A DNA stretch of 64,000 nt from positions 24,270 to 88,269 of the forward strand of contig CALFEQ010000006.1 in NCBI GenBank assembly GCA_937949945.1, written 5' to 3'. This document shows positions 8,580 through 19,509 of this stretch, piece by piece; position 1 is the stretch's first letter; each line of letters starts with the position of its first letter. The notes beneath the pieces were generated by a model that made no database searches, was not told where the DNA came from, and saw only the letters and a list, made by a program, of their open reading frames with translations. The translations under genes and the position numbers were made by a program. This DNA is from an uncultured Myxococcales bacterium. GTDB lineage: Bacteria; Myxococcota_A; Polyangia; Polyangiales; Polyangiaceae.

Positions 8580-10625
8580 CTACTCCGCGCGGACCTTGAC
8601 GATGGGCGGAGGCGGGTAGGAGGTGCTCTCGTAGCTCCAAGCCTGGATGTGGACCACGGCCTTCTCGCAGACGCCGAGCTGGAGCCCGCCGCCGTTCGCC
8701 TTCGTGAGGCCCGGACAGTAGGGGCTTCCGCCGTGCTCGGGGCTCGAATAGCCGCCGGCGCCGTTCGCGCCCTCCGAGATCCAGAACGCGCAGCCGAGCC
8801 GTTCGACGTCGCTCGCCGGGATCGTCGGGCGCCGGTAGAGCGTGAGGAAGGCGTCGCCCTTCCCGTCGTTCGTGCAGTCGGCCCAGGCGGACAGCGTGAC
8901 GGGAGCGCCGGTCGTGTTCTGGACGACGGCGTACCTGCCGGGCTGCTCGTTCGAGCGGAGGAGCGCGGCGGACGTGCACGAGCCCGCGCCGCTGAAGCGG
9001 GGCATGAGCGCGCCGCCGTTCGAGAGGTTCGTCGCGAACACGTAGGTGGTGCCTTTCGCCGTGAGCTGCAGGTGCACGCCGGCGGTGTCGCAGCCGACGG
9101 CGATGGTCGCCGGTCGGCTGGTGCCGCCGCCCGGCGCCGGGTTCGTCACGGTGATCGTGACGACGCCCGGTTGGAGCAGGTGATTCGCGGGGACGATCGC
9201 CTCGAGCTTTCCGCCGCTCACGTACGTCGTCGCGACGGGCTGTTCGTTGCTCCGGACGGAGCTGCCCCGGACGAAGCCGGTGCCGTGGATCGCGACGGCG
9301 ACGTCGGGCGCCCCCGCGGTCACGGAGGACGGCGACACGGACGTGATCGTCGGCACGTGGTTCGTGGTCGTGAACGCGAGCGCCGACGACGAGCCGCCGC
9401 CCGGGCTCGGGTTCACCACGCGGACGAGGATCGATCCCGCGGCCGCGAGCTGCGCCGCCGTGAGCGTCGCCACGAGGCGCGTGCCGTCGACGAACGTGGT
9501 CGCGGCCGGTACGCCGTCGAACGTCACCTGGGACGTCGGGTAGAAGCCGGCGCCGGTGATCGTGACCTCCGTCGGCCCCGATCCGGCCGCGGCGCTGCTC
9601 GGCGAGAGCGACGTCACCGACGGCATCGGGTACTGCACGCGGAGCACGGCAGGAGCGCTCGGACCGCCTCCGGGCGGAGGGTTCTGGACGGCGACCGGGA
9701 GCTCGCCGGCGACGCCGAGCGAAGAGGCCGGCACCTGGGCCACGAGCTTCGTGGCGCCGTGATGGGTCGTCGCGAGCGGCGTACCGTTGAGGACGACCGC
9801 GCTCCCGGGGACGAACCCGCCGCCGGTGACCGTCATCGTGAACGGCCCGGAGCCGACGAGCACGCTCGCGGGGTCGATCGCCGTCACCGTCGCGCTCGGG
9901 TTCGAGATCGTGAAGGAGATGGGAGACGACGCTCCGCCGCCGGGCGCCGGATTGACGACCGTGACGGGCACGCTGCCGGAGGTCGTGAGCAGGCTCGCGG
10001 GCACCGTCGCCTCGAGCTCCTCGCTGCTCACGAGCTTCGTCGCGAGATCGGTCGCCCCGAACACGATCTTCGCGCCCTCGACGAACGCGCGGCCCCTGAC
10101 CGAGAGCGAGGTCGCGCCGGCCCCGGCGATCACGGAGAGCGGCGCGATCGAGACGAGCTGCGGCTCGGGGTTCTCCACGACGAAAGGGAGCTCCTTGCTC
10201 GCGCCGCCGCCGGGCGGCGCGGTCCCGACGGAGATGCGGAGCGTCCCCGTCGTCGCGAGCTTGCTGGAAGGGAGGGTCGCGCGCAGCTCGGTGGCGCTCA
10301 CGAACGTCGTGGCGAGAGGCGCGCCGTCGACCTGCACCACCGATCGCGGGACGAAGTCGTCTCCCGTGACGACGATGGACGGCCCCACGGAACCCACGGT
10401 CGCGCGGCTCGGCGTGATCGCATGCAGCTCGGGGGCGGCCGCCTCGTCGGCGCTCGGGGGCGCCGACCTTCCGACTCCGTCGGGCTCGGGCTCGGTCGGC
10501 GAGCCCTCGCTCATCACGCCCGCGTCCTCCTCGATCGAAGCCCGCGGCTCCCCTTCCCCGCACGCGAACACGAGCGCGACGAGGACGGCCACGACGACTG
10601 CGAACGAGAGGCCCTTCGGAAGCAT
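8580..10625 (-). CDS. Lipoprotein with five tandem IPT/TIG domains
   Basis: A 681-aa surface lipoprotein of unknown ligand. The signal sequence ends in LVALVFAC, so the Cys near residue 22 is the lipidation site. After an acidic linker come five immunoglobulin-like IPT/TIG repeats of about 90 residues (roughly 68-515). Each opens with a variant of ITSVSPSSVTAGA, has GxGFVPGS-type turns, and ends in a conserved NPxPGGGxS loop followed by NP. The last about 165 residues are a distinct domain with six or more Cys (CDTAGVHLQLTAKGTTY, CTNDGKGDAFLTLYRR), probably a disulfide-stabilised head of unknown fold. The tandem Ig stalk plus head suggests an adhesin or carbohydrate-binding protein (inference). 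It lies between rsmB and rseP on the same strand. Confidence 0.85.
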   Translation of the reverse strand: MLPKGLSFAVVVAVLVALVFACGEGEPRASIEEDAGVMSEGSPTEPEPDGVGRSAPPSADEAAAPELHAITPSRATVGSVGPSIVVTGDDFVPRSVVQVDGAPLATTFVSATELRATLPSSKLATTGTLRISVGTAPPGGGASKELPFVVENPEPQLVSIAPLSVIAGAGATSLSVRGRAFVEGAKIVFGATDLATKLVSSEELEATVPASLLTTSGSVPVTVVNPAPGGGASSPISFTISNPSATVTAIDPASVLVGSGPFTMTVTGGGFVPGSAVVLNGTPLATTHHGATKLVAQVPASSLGVAGELPVAVQNPPPGGGPSAPAVLRVQYPMPSVTSLSPSSAAAGSGPTEVTITGAGFYPTSQVTFDGVPAATTFVDGTRLVATLTAAQLAAAGSILVRVVNPSPGGGSSSALAFTTTNHVPTITSVSPSSVTAGAPDVAVAIHGTGFVRGSSVRSNEQPVATTYVSGGKLEAIVPANHLLQPGVVTITVTNPAPGGGTSRPATIAVGCDTAGVHLQLTAKGTTYVFATNLSNGGALMPRFSGAGSCTSAALLRSNEQPGRYAVVQNTTGAPVTLSAWADCTNDGKGDAFLTLYRRPTIPASDVERLGCAFWISEGANGAGGYSSPEHGGSPYCPGLTKANGGGLQLGVCEKAVVHIQAWSYESTSYPPPPIVKVRAE

Positions 10626-10789
10626 CCCTTCGGCTCGCGCCCACGACGGACCGCGAGGCCGAGCGGCCTATGCCACAGCCCTCGGGGGCGTGCCATTCGG
10701 ACCGTCGAAGGCCGGTCGACGAGACGCGATCGAAGCCGCGGCGGAAGGGCTCCGCGCGGTGCGTGGATCCGTCGTCGCCCCGCGCGCGG

Positions 10790-12553
10790 TCAGTTCAGGA
10801 TCTCGCGCACTTGGAGCACGATCGCGTCCCAGTTCCACTTCCTCGAGACGTCGTTCTTGAAGGCGACGAGCATCAGGACGGCGAGGACGCTGATGCCGAA
10901 GAGGCTCGACAGCGCCCGGGCGCGCACGCTCACGGGGCGGCGGCGGACCCACTCGATCAACAAGAGGAGGAGGTGGCCGCCGTCGAGGACGGGGATGGGC
11001 AAGAGGTTGATGAGGCCGAGGTTGACGCTCGTGACCGCCATCGCCCAGACGAAGTAGGTCGTGCCCTTCGCGCCCGCGTCGCCGGCGACGTCGTAGAGCG
11101 TGATGGGGCCGCTCACGGTGGCGAGGCTCACGCGTCCCTGCGCGATGCGGACGAAGCCGACGACCATGAACCGGATCGCGCTCATCGTCTCCTCGACGCC
11201 GCGGCGGACGGCGTAGAGGATCGGATGGGGGTTCGGCACGAGCTTGCTCGGCGCGCGCGGCTGCCAGTGCGTGGTGCGGAACACGTAGCGCTCGTAGTGC
11301 TGCCCGAGCTCGTCGTCCCACCGCTCCTTGCGGAGCTGGAACGTGCCGCTCATGCGCTCGCCGTTCCGGGTCCACACGAGCTCGTGCGTGCGGTTCGGCT
11401 CGCGCAGCAGCCTGCCGACCATCGTGGTGTCGTCGATCGCGTGCCCCGCACGCCGTTCGACCTTCCACATCCGCATCGGCACCCCGTCGAGGTGCGTGAT
11501 GCGGTCGCCGGCGCGGAGCCCCATCTTGTGCTCGCTCGATCCTTCGGGGACGAAGGCGACGTACATCTCGGCGCTCTCGATGCCGACGCGGTCGAGCACG
11601 TCCTTCGCGCGCCCCTCCGGATCGCCCTCCCGGAGCATCGCCCCTTCCTTCCGAGGCAGAGGCGCGAGCGAGGCGATCCCCGTCTCGAGGATCGCGAAGT
11701 CACAGAGCCCGCCGAGCCCGCGCACGGGCACGGGCCGCATGTACGTGAGGACGACGTTGTCGCCCTTGTTCTCCGAGAGGATCTTGAGCAGGTCGACGAA
11801 GGTGTCGACCTTCCGGCCGTTGATCGCCGTGATGCGATCGAACGTGCGCAGCCCCGCACGCCACGCGGGCGAGTCCGTCCGCGGGATGCCGATCACCGGC
11901 GCGGCGAAGGTCGGCGTGATGCCGATGCGTCCGACGTGCTCGTAGAGCTCGAGCTCGCTCGGCTCGATGACCTCCACCTCGTCGTTCGGCGTGACGTCGA
12001 CGTCGATCGTCTTGCCGTCGCGCTCGACCGTCACGCGCATCGAGACGCCCGCCTTCTTCGCGAACGCCTTCTGCACCTCGGGGAAGCTGTGGACCGGCTT
12101 GCCGTCGATCGCGGTGATCACGTCGCCGGGGAAGAGCTTCCCGTCGGCCGGCTTGCCGGGGAACACCGCGCCCACGGTCGGCGGGAGGAACTCCTTGTCC
12201 TCGAGATACACCGACGTGTAGAGCGCGATCGGGAACACGAGGTTCATCGCCGGCCCGGCGAGGACGATGACGACGCGCTTCCAGAGAGGCTGCGCCTCGA
12301 AGGTGCGGTCCTTCTCCTCCGGGAGGATCGGCTGCTCGGCCTTCCCCTCCTCGAGCATCTTCACGAAGCCGCCGAACGGCAGGATCCCGACGCAGTACTC
12401 CGTCTCCTTGCCTCGGACCTTGAGGATCTTCGGTCCGAAGCCGATCGAGAACGTCAGCACCTTCACCCCGAACAGCTTCGCGAAGACGAAGTGCCCGAAC
12501 TCGTGGATGAAGATGAGGATGCTGATGAAGAGGATGAAGTAGAGGAGGTCCAC
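10790..12553 (-). CDS. rseP: Site-2 metalloprotease RseP, enlarged, three PDZ-like segments
   Basis: Intramembrane zinc protease of the RseP/S2P family, which cuts anti-sigma factors and remnant signal peptides. The first membrane segment carries HEFGH (His17, Glu18, His21). The C-terminal motif NLLPIPVLDGGH (516-527) supplies the third zinc ligand, Asp524. Between them are three segments with the PDZ turn: LFPGDVITAIDGKPV (about 140), WRAGLRTFDRITAINGRKV (about 230) and MGLRAGDRITHLDGVPM (about 345). E. coli RseP has about 450 aa and two PDZ domains; this one has 587. Start is the GTG at 12551-12553. In many bacteria rseP follows dxr and cdsA, but neither is here. It is divergent from an outer-membrane barrel gene, a possible hint of envelope-stress linkage (weak inference). 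Confidence 0.93.
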   Translation of the reverse strand: MDLLYFILFISILIFIHEFGHFVFAKLFGVKVLTFSIGFGPKILKVRGKETEYCVGILPFGGFVKMLEEGKAEQPILPEEKDRTFEAQPLWKRVVIVLAGPAMNLVFPIALYTSVYLEDKEFLPPTVGAVFPGKPADGKLFPGDVITAIDGKPVHSFPEVQKAFAKKAGVSMRVTVERDGKTIDVDVTPNDEVEVIEPSELELYEHVGRIGITPTFAAPVIGIPRTDSPAWRAGLRTFDRITAINGRKVDTFVDLLKILSENKGDNVVLTYMRPVPVRGLGGLCDFAILETGIASLAPLPRKEGAMLREGDPEGRAKDVLDRVGIESAEMYVAFVPEGSSEHKMGLRAGDRITHLDGVPMRMWKVERRAGHAIDDTTMVGRLLREPNRTHELVWTRNGERMSGTFQLRKERWDDELGQHYERYVFRTTHWQPRAPSKLVPNPHPILYAVRRGVEETMSAIRFMVVGFVRIAQGRVSLATVSGPITLYDVAGDAGAKGTTYFVWAMAVTSVNLGLINLLPIPVLDGGHLLLLLIEWVRRRPVSVRARALSSLFGISVLAVLMLVAFKNDVSRKWNWDAIVLQVREILN

Positions 12554-12784
12554 GTTCGCGTGTGCCGGCCGTCGGACGCCGGGCCTCTCCGCCGACCGTC
12601 GCCGTGTTGTCGTATGCGGCCCCGTGCGTCAAGCCCGGTTCGGCGCGTCGAAGGCGCATCGGGACGTGCCATCGGGCGCGAATAAATTCACCGACTTACG
12701 CGCGTCCTCGCGCATGTCGTCTCGGTCGCCCACCGCCCGCGTTGCGACCTCTCGCCGCCCCTCTCCCCCCTCGCGGAGGTGCCT

Positions 12785-12790
12785 TAGAGT
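12785..12790 (+). promoter_or_regulatory. -10-like TAGAGT, 7 nt before the barrel-protein ATG
   Basis: TAGAGT is followed by GCCGCCC and then the ATG at 12798, with no Shine-Dalgarno. It supports choosing the 12798 start over longer in-frame extensions and is one of the repeated leaderless-type arrangements. Confidence 0.4.
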
Positions 12791-12797
12791 GCCGCCC

Positions 12798-14279
12798 ATG
12801 GGCATCGCCCGCGTCGCAAGAGCCGCGGCCTTCGCGTGCGTCGCGAGCATCCTCGTCGGCACGGCGCCGGCGCGCGCGCAGTCGAACTACCGCACGGCCC
12901 CCGTCGGAGGACGCTCGCAGCTCCTCGGCGGCACGGGAATGACCTACGGGCGTGACGCGGCCGCGGCCTTCCTCAACCCCGCCACGGCGGTCCTCATCGA
13001 CGACGAGCGTCTCTCGTTCTCGGTGAACTTCTACCAGCTCTCCTTCGTCTACGCGCCGCGCTGGTACGTGCCGGGCCCCATCGATCGCTCGAAGTTCGGC
13101 GAGCTCTACGTCGGTGACGCGACGATGACCGACGTGGAGTTCAACGCGCTGCCTTCGAGCCTCTGCGTGTTCTTCCGCGCCGGCGAGCTCCCACGCTCGG
13201 AGGCGCTCGATCCTCGCGAGAGCGAAGCTCGCCTCGGTCTCTGCTTCGCCTCGACGCAGAGGCATTCGTTCAACTTCGCCGCGGAGGGCTTCAGCCAGGC
13301 GCGCTCGCCCAGCGTCACGCGTCAGGCGCAGACGCTCTCGCAGAGCTTCAACCGCTTCTCCGCGGGCCCGACGTTCGCGCTGCGCCTCACGAACGCGCTC
13401 GCGGTGGGCGCCTCGCTCCACGCGAGCCTCGCGAGCCACCGGAGCCTGTTCGCCGCGAGCGCGACGACGTACGGGTCGTCCCCCGCTCCGATCAACTCCA
13501 CGTTCTACAGCGGCTCGCGCGGCGACTCGTTCCAGTTCGAGGCCCTCCTCGGCGCGACGCTGCGCTTCGGCAAGCAGACCGTCGGGCTCTCGTTGAGGAC
13601 ACCGTCGCTCCACATCTACGGCGTCGGAGGCGCCAACCAGCAGTCCCACTTCGACGGCGCCGGCGACGCGACGTCCGTCATCTCGGCGCAGGGAACCTTC
13701 GTGTCCCGGACGCCCCTGCGCGTCGGGCTCGGCACGGGCATCGAGATGCCGTGGGGGCAGGCGGAGCTGAACACCTTCATCCACGCCCCGCTCGGCAACG
13801 GATACAGCGCCGAGCTGGAAGGGACGCACGTCACGACCAGCGGCACGACCGTCGACGACCGATTCATCCAGTTGCAGCTCGGCGAGCCCGCCCGCGGCGT
13901 CGTCAACGTCGGCGCCGGCGCCGAGGTCTACGTGTCCGATCGCGTCAGCTTCCTCGGCGGCATCTCGACGGACTTGAGCGCCATCTCCCCGGGCGCGCTC
14001 CGCGGGAGCCTCTTCAACTACTACCCGTCGCGCACGCACGCGATCGCCGCCTCGTTCGGAATCGGCTCGCACGGCCCCGGCGGAGAGCTCCTCGTCGGAG
14101 GCGAGCTGTCCGTCGGCTGGGGCGAGCGGCTCGCGGTGAACTCCTACCAGCTCCCGCCGGTGATCGGGACGACGGGGCACGGGACCTATCAGTTCTTGCT
14201 CGTCGTCGCGGGGTCCACGAGCTTGCGCGCAATCCGACGGGCGGTCGAGGACGTGCGGGAGGTGATTACGCCTCGATAG
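12798..14279 (+). CDS. Outer-membrane beta-barrel protein (OmpP1/FadL-like)
   Basis: Predicted outer-membrane barrel of 493 aa. A clear signal peptide (AAAFACVASILVGTAPARAQ) is cleaved near residue 28. The mature N-terminus GGRSQLLGGTGMTYGRDAAA resembles the hatch region of FadL-type transporters, which begins with Gly-rich text and an AxxxNPA-like element (here AAFLNPATAVLIDD). The remainder alternates polar and hydrophobic residues with Gly and aromatic girdle residues (LSFSVNFYQLSFVYAP, VGLGTGIEMPWGQAEL). The terminal beta signal is not a clean aromatic end. FadL proteins import hydrophobic compounds, but the substrate here is unknown. It is divergent from rseP (244 bp apart) and converges with purQ. 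Confidence 0.75.
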   Translation: MGIARVARAAAFACVASILVGTAPARAQSNYRTAPVGGRSQLLGGTGMTYGRDAAAAFLNPATAVLIDDERLSFSVNFYQLSFVYAPRWYVPGPIDRSKFGELYVGDATMTDVEFNALPSSLCVFFRAGELPRSEALDPRESEARLGLCFASTQRHSFNFAAEGFSQARSPSVTRQAQTLSQSFNRFSAGPTFALRLTNALAVGASLHASLASHRSLFAASATTYGSSPAPINSTFYSGSRGDSFQFEALLGATLRFGKQTVGLSLRTPSLHIYGVGGANQQSHFDGAGDATSVISAQGTFVSRTPLRVGLGTGIEMPWGQAELNTFIHAPLGNGYSAELEGTHVTTSGTTVDDRFIQLQLGEPARGVVNVGAGAEVYVSDRVSFLGGISTDLSAISPGALRGSLFNYYPSRTHAIAASFGIGSHGPGGELLVGGELSVGWGERLAVNSYQLPPVIGTTGHGTYQFLLVVAGSTSLRAIRRAVEDVREVITPR

Positions 14280-14281
14280 GA

Positions 14282-14302
14282 GGCCTCAGGCGTCAGGCCT
14301 CG
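14282..14302. repeat. Heptamer tract (GGCCTCA-GGCGTCA-GGCCTCG)
   Basis: Three in-phase heptamers begin 3 bp after the barrel-gene stop, in the 95-bp gap before the convergent purQ stop. Member of the dispersed GGNNNNA family. Confidence 0.7.
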
Positions 14303-14374
14303 GCGGTTCGGTCTGCGAGCGCAGTGCGCCTCTCGCTTCGCCGGGCGCGCCTTGCGTTCGAGTTCGGCTCGCGC

Positions 14375-15073
14375 CTAGGCGGCGCGGCGCGACTTGGCGT
14401 GCGCGATGACCGCGGTGAACAGCTCGAGGCCGTCCGCGCCGCCGAGGCAAGCCTCGCTCATCCGCTCGGGGTGCGGCATGAGGCCGAGCACGTTCTTGCT
14501 CGGGCCGCCGTAGATGCCGGCGATGTTCCGCACCGAGCCGTTCGGGTTGGCCTCGTCGTCGACGCGACCGTCTTCGTGGCAGTAGACGAGCGCGATCTGC
14601 CCCGCGTCCTCGAGGCGCGCGAGGACGTCGGGGGACGCCTGGTAGCGCCCCTCGCCGTGCGCGATCGGGAGACGGAGCACCCGGCCGGTCGCCGGAGAGA
14701 ACGGGCCGTTTGCGGTCACCTTCACGAACACGTCGCGGCACTCGAAGCGCATGTGCTGGTTGCGCGTCAGCGCGCCCGGAAGGAGGCCGCACTCGGTGAG
14801 GATCTGGAAGCCGTTGCAGACGCCGAGGACGTAGCCTCCACGCGCCGCGTGCTCACGGATCGCGCGCATGATCGGACCGACCTTCGCGATCGCCCCGCAC
14901 CGGAGATAGTCGCCGTAGCTGAAGCCGCCGGGGATCGCGACGAGGTCCGTGCCGGCGGGCAGCGACGTGTCGGCGTGCCAGGCCTTCGTGACCTTCGCTC
15001 CCGCCAGCTCGAGCGTGCGGATCATCTCGGCGTCGGCGTTGAGCCCCGGGAACAGAACGACGGCAGCGCGCAT
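14375..15073 (-). CDS. purQ: FGAM synthase glutaminase subunit PurQ
   Basis: Glutamine amidotransferase subunit of phosphoribosylformylglycinamidine synthase; it supplies ammonia to PurL in de novo purine synthesis. The 232-aa protein is a class I glutaminase: nucleophile Cys in GVCNGFQIL, oxyanion region IPGGFSYGDYLRCG, and His/Glu pair in MPHPERM. The ATG at 15073 gives the canonical N-terminus MRAAVVLFPGLNADAE. TACCCC lies 6 nt upstream. It is transcribed away from purL, which starts 310 bp away on the other strand. Many genomes place purS, purQ and purL in one operon; here the two are split divergently, and no purS is seen. Confidence 0.96.
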   Translation of the reverse strand: MRAAVVLFPGLNADAEMIRTLELAGAKVTKAWHADTSLPAGTDLVAIPGGFSYGDYLRCGAIAKVGPIMRAIREHAARGGYVLGVCNGFQILTECGLLPGALTRNQHMRFECRDVFVKVTANGPFSPATGRVLRLPIAHGEGRYQASPDVLARLEDAGQIALVYCHEDGRVDDEANPNGSVRNIAGIYGGPSKNVLGLMPHPERMSEACLGGADGLELFTAVIAHAKSRRAA

Positions 15074-15383
15074 GCGGCGGGGGTAGCACGGACGGGGCAG
15101 AGGCTCCAGGCAATCAGACCTCAGTCCTCGGTCCTCAGTCCTCAGCGGAAAGACGTGACCGCCGCCCCTTCGTTTCTCGAGCCTCACGCGGCCCTTCTCG
15201 ACCTGGCCCATGTCGCGCTGGTGGGCCCTCGAGCTCGAAGCTCCCAGCCCCCAGCGAGAGAGGACGAAAACCCCAAGAGCGCGCGCCCTTGCGCGCGCAT
15301 CCGCAGACGCTGAGGACCGAGGACCGAGGACCGAGGACCGAGGACGTCTCGACCCCCTCGATCGGACCGGCTATGAGGGCGCC
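15074..15383. promoter_or_regulatory. purQ-purL divergent spacer with two heptamer arrays
   Basis: This 310-bp gap separates the two start codons and holds no credible gene. It carries one GGCTCCA unit (15102-15108), an array CCTCAGT, CCTCGGT, CCTCAGT, CCTCAG (15119-15145), a degenerate 7-bp-periodic stretch near 15228-15256, and four perfect GGACCGA copies plus GGAC (15314-15345). TATGAG (15372-15377) lies 6 nt before the purL ATG. The arrays sit between and upstream of two purine genes, so a regulatory role is possible but unproven. I see no purine riboswitch. Confidence 0.6.
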
Positions 15384-17768
<2,385 letters not shown>

Positions 17769-17909
17769 TCTCGCCCGAACGAACCGCCTCGGCGCTCGAA
17801 TCGCCCTTCATTTTCGCCCCGCGAGCTCGCCCCGCGAGGCGCGACGCTCGATGACGCTTGGCCGTGATACGTTTGTGAGCGACCCTGGCTGCGAGGGTCT
17901 GCTCGGCTC

Positions 17910-19187
17910 ATGGCCAAGTTCCAGTCGCCTCTGCTCGGGTACAACAACAACGTCCGCTACCGGGGGCGCATCTTCCATATCCAGACGGAGGACTCGGGGG
18001 TCAATCACCCGCACATCATCACGCACCTCTTCATGGATGGCGGACGCATCCTGAAGAGCTTCAAGCGCTCCTACGCCGAGCACGTCGGCAGCGACAAGAT
18101 GAGCGAGACCGTGCGGCTCCTCATGAAGGAGCAGCACAAGGCGATGTTCATCGCGCTGCGGGAGGGGCAGTTCGATCACCTCCTCGAAGAAGCCAAGAGC
18201 TCGCCTGGAGCGACGCCGGCGTCCCCGACGTCCCCGAAGAAGGCCGAGACCAAGACCGACGAAGCGGCCCGAGCGAAGGCCGCGACGGCGACGGGCGCCG
18301 AAGCTCCGAAGAAGGAAGCTCCGGACGCCGCGGCCCAGAAGGCCGAGGCACCGAAGACCGAAGCGCCGAAGACCGAAGCGCCGAAGACCGAGGCGCCCAA
18401 GACCGAGGCGCGGAAGGTCGAGCCACCGCACGCGGAAGCGCGTCCCCCGCAGGCGGAGGCGCGCGCGAAGGACGCTCCCGCGACCGCTGCACGCCCTGCG
18501 TCGTTCGACGACGGCGCCGCGGCGATGGAGCCTCCGCGGCCGGACCCCGACCGGATCCCCTCGTTCATCGAGCAGCTGGGGGCCGAGACGCCCCCGGAAG
18601 CTCCGACGGCCATCGACATCCCCCGCCCGACCGACTCCGACGAGAGCGTCCCCGTCGTCGAGCTCGGCCCGATCGACTCGGAAGCGGAGGCGGAAGTCCA
18701 GGCCGCGGCCGCGGAGGCGGCCCCGAGCACGACGCGGGACGTGGAGAAGCGCACCATCTCGGTCGCGGATCTCACGCTCGACTTCGACGCGCTCGAGCGC
18801 GACACCGTGGACTCGAGCCCGCAGCTGCCGGACAACGATCTTCCGCCTCCGCCGCCGAACCTCTTCGCGAAGGAGCCGCGGACGGCGCCGTACAGCACCA
18901 TCGAGCCGCGCACGCACCACGATTGGGTGCAGCCGTCCCCGCGACCCGCGACGCCGGGGCAGGCGATCTCGGCGTCTCCGGTGCGGCCTCCCGCGGCGCC
19001 CGACGCGGCGAACGACGGTCGCTACGCGCCAGCGCGGCCGGCGGCGATCTTCGGCCCGCCATCGAGCCCGACGTCGAAGCCGACCTCGCCGTCGCTCTTC
19101 GACGACGACCTCATCAGTGACAAGTCGCTGGACGAGGTCATCCTCAGCTACCTCGCCGAAGACCTCGATCCGCCGCGACGCGACTGA
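17910..19187 (+). CDS. Conserved N-domain protein with Ala/Pro/Lys repeats
   Basis: A 425-aa protein I cannot name. The first about 95 residues look like a compact conserved domain (FQSPLLGYNNNVRYRGRIF, HIQTEDSGVNHPHIITHLF, GGRILKSFKRSYAEHVGSD). The rest is low complexity: repeated PKTEA units at about 147-168, then acidic Pro-rich text, and a short C-terminal motif LFDDDLISDKSLDEVILSYL that could be a docking helix. No signal peptide or membrane segment is present. The layout (folded head, disordered linker, terminal helix) suggests an adaptor or scaffold (inference). It follows purL by 141 bp on the same strand and faces the convergent kinase gene across a strong hairpin. Confidence 0.7.
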   Translation: MAKFQSPLLGYNNNVRYRGRIFHIQTEDSGVNHPHIITHLFMDGGRILKSFKRSYAEHVGSDKMSETVRLLMKEQHKAMFIALREGQFDHLLEEAKSSPGATPASPTSPKKAETKTDEAARAKAATATGAEAPKKEAPDAAAQKAEAPKTEAPKTEAPKTEAPKTEARKVEPPHAEARPPQAEARAKDAPATAARPASFDDGAAAMEPPRPDPDRIPSFIEQLGAETPPEAPTAIDIPRPTDSDESVPVVELGPIDSEAEAEVQAAAAEAAPSTTRDVEKRTISVADLTLDFDALERDTVDSSPQLPDNDLPPPPPNLFAKEPRTAPYSTIEPRTHHDWVQPSPRPATPGQAISASPVRPPAAPDAANDGRYAPARPAAIFGPPSSPTSKPTSPSLFDDDLISDKSLDEVILSYLAEDLDPPRRD

Positions 19188-19509
19188 CCACGCGCCGCTC
19201 GATCTCATCCATGGGTCCGCAGGCAGCGCGGCCGTTGCGGTGGGCCTCCGCAGGAGGATCTTTTTTCGTAGGAGGCCTTGATCGCTGTCACTCCATCCCC
19301 ATGTTGGGGATCGCGATGGCGCCTCGATGGCGCCGTCAAAAGCTTGGGTTTGCGCGAGCCCCTCCCCCCGAACGCGCAGGCCCTCCGTGCCCAGACGGTC
19401 AGACCGTCTGGGCACTCTCTTCTTGTCGGCCTTTTCGCGTTTTCGGCCGTTCTCGGCGCTTCGAGCTCTGCCCTCGTTTTCTCAGCTCAGCCGTAACCGA
19501 GGCGCGAGC
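19188..19509. other. Convergent gap, no gene
   Basis: A 322-bp spacer between two convergent genes. It holds the strong hairpin at 19387-19415, a T-run near 19260, and several T-rich stretches. I find no frame with coding character. Confidence 0.6.
19387..19415. terminator. Bidirectional hairpin terminator
   Basis: A perfect 13-bp stem GTGCCCAGACGGT / ACCGTCTGGGCAC with loop CAG lies between convergent genes 17910-19187 (+) and 19510-21240 (-). On the plus strand it is followed by a pyrimidine/T-rich stretch (TCTCTTCTTGTC). It is the best intrinsic terminator candidate in the window. Confidence 0.7.

Noticed and set aside
8221..11057. Very long frames on both strands over the IPT/TIG lipoprotein
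   Set aside because: The 8580-10625 minus-strand frame alone has a signal peptide and five repeat domains; the others are low-complexity Arg/Asp shadows.
15119..15345. CRISPR-like array
   Set aside because: Units are 7 bp, tandem without spacers, and no cas genes are present.
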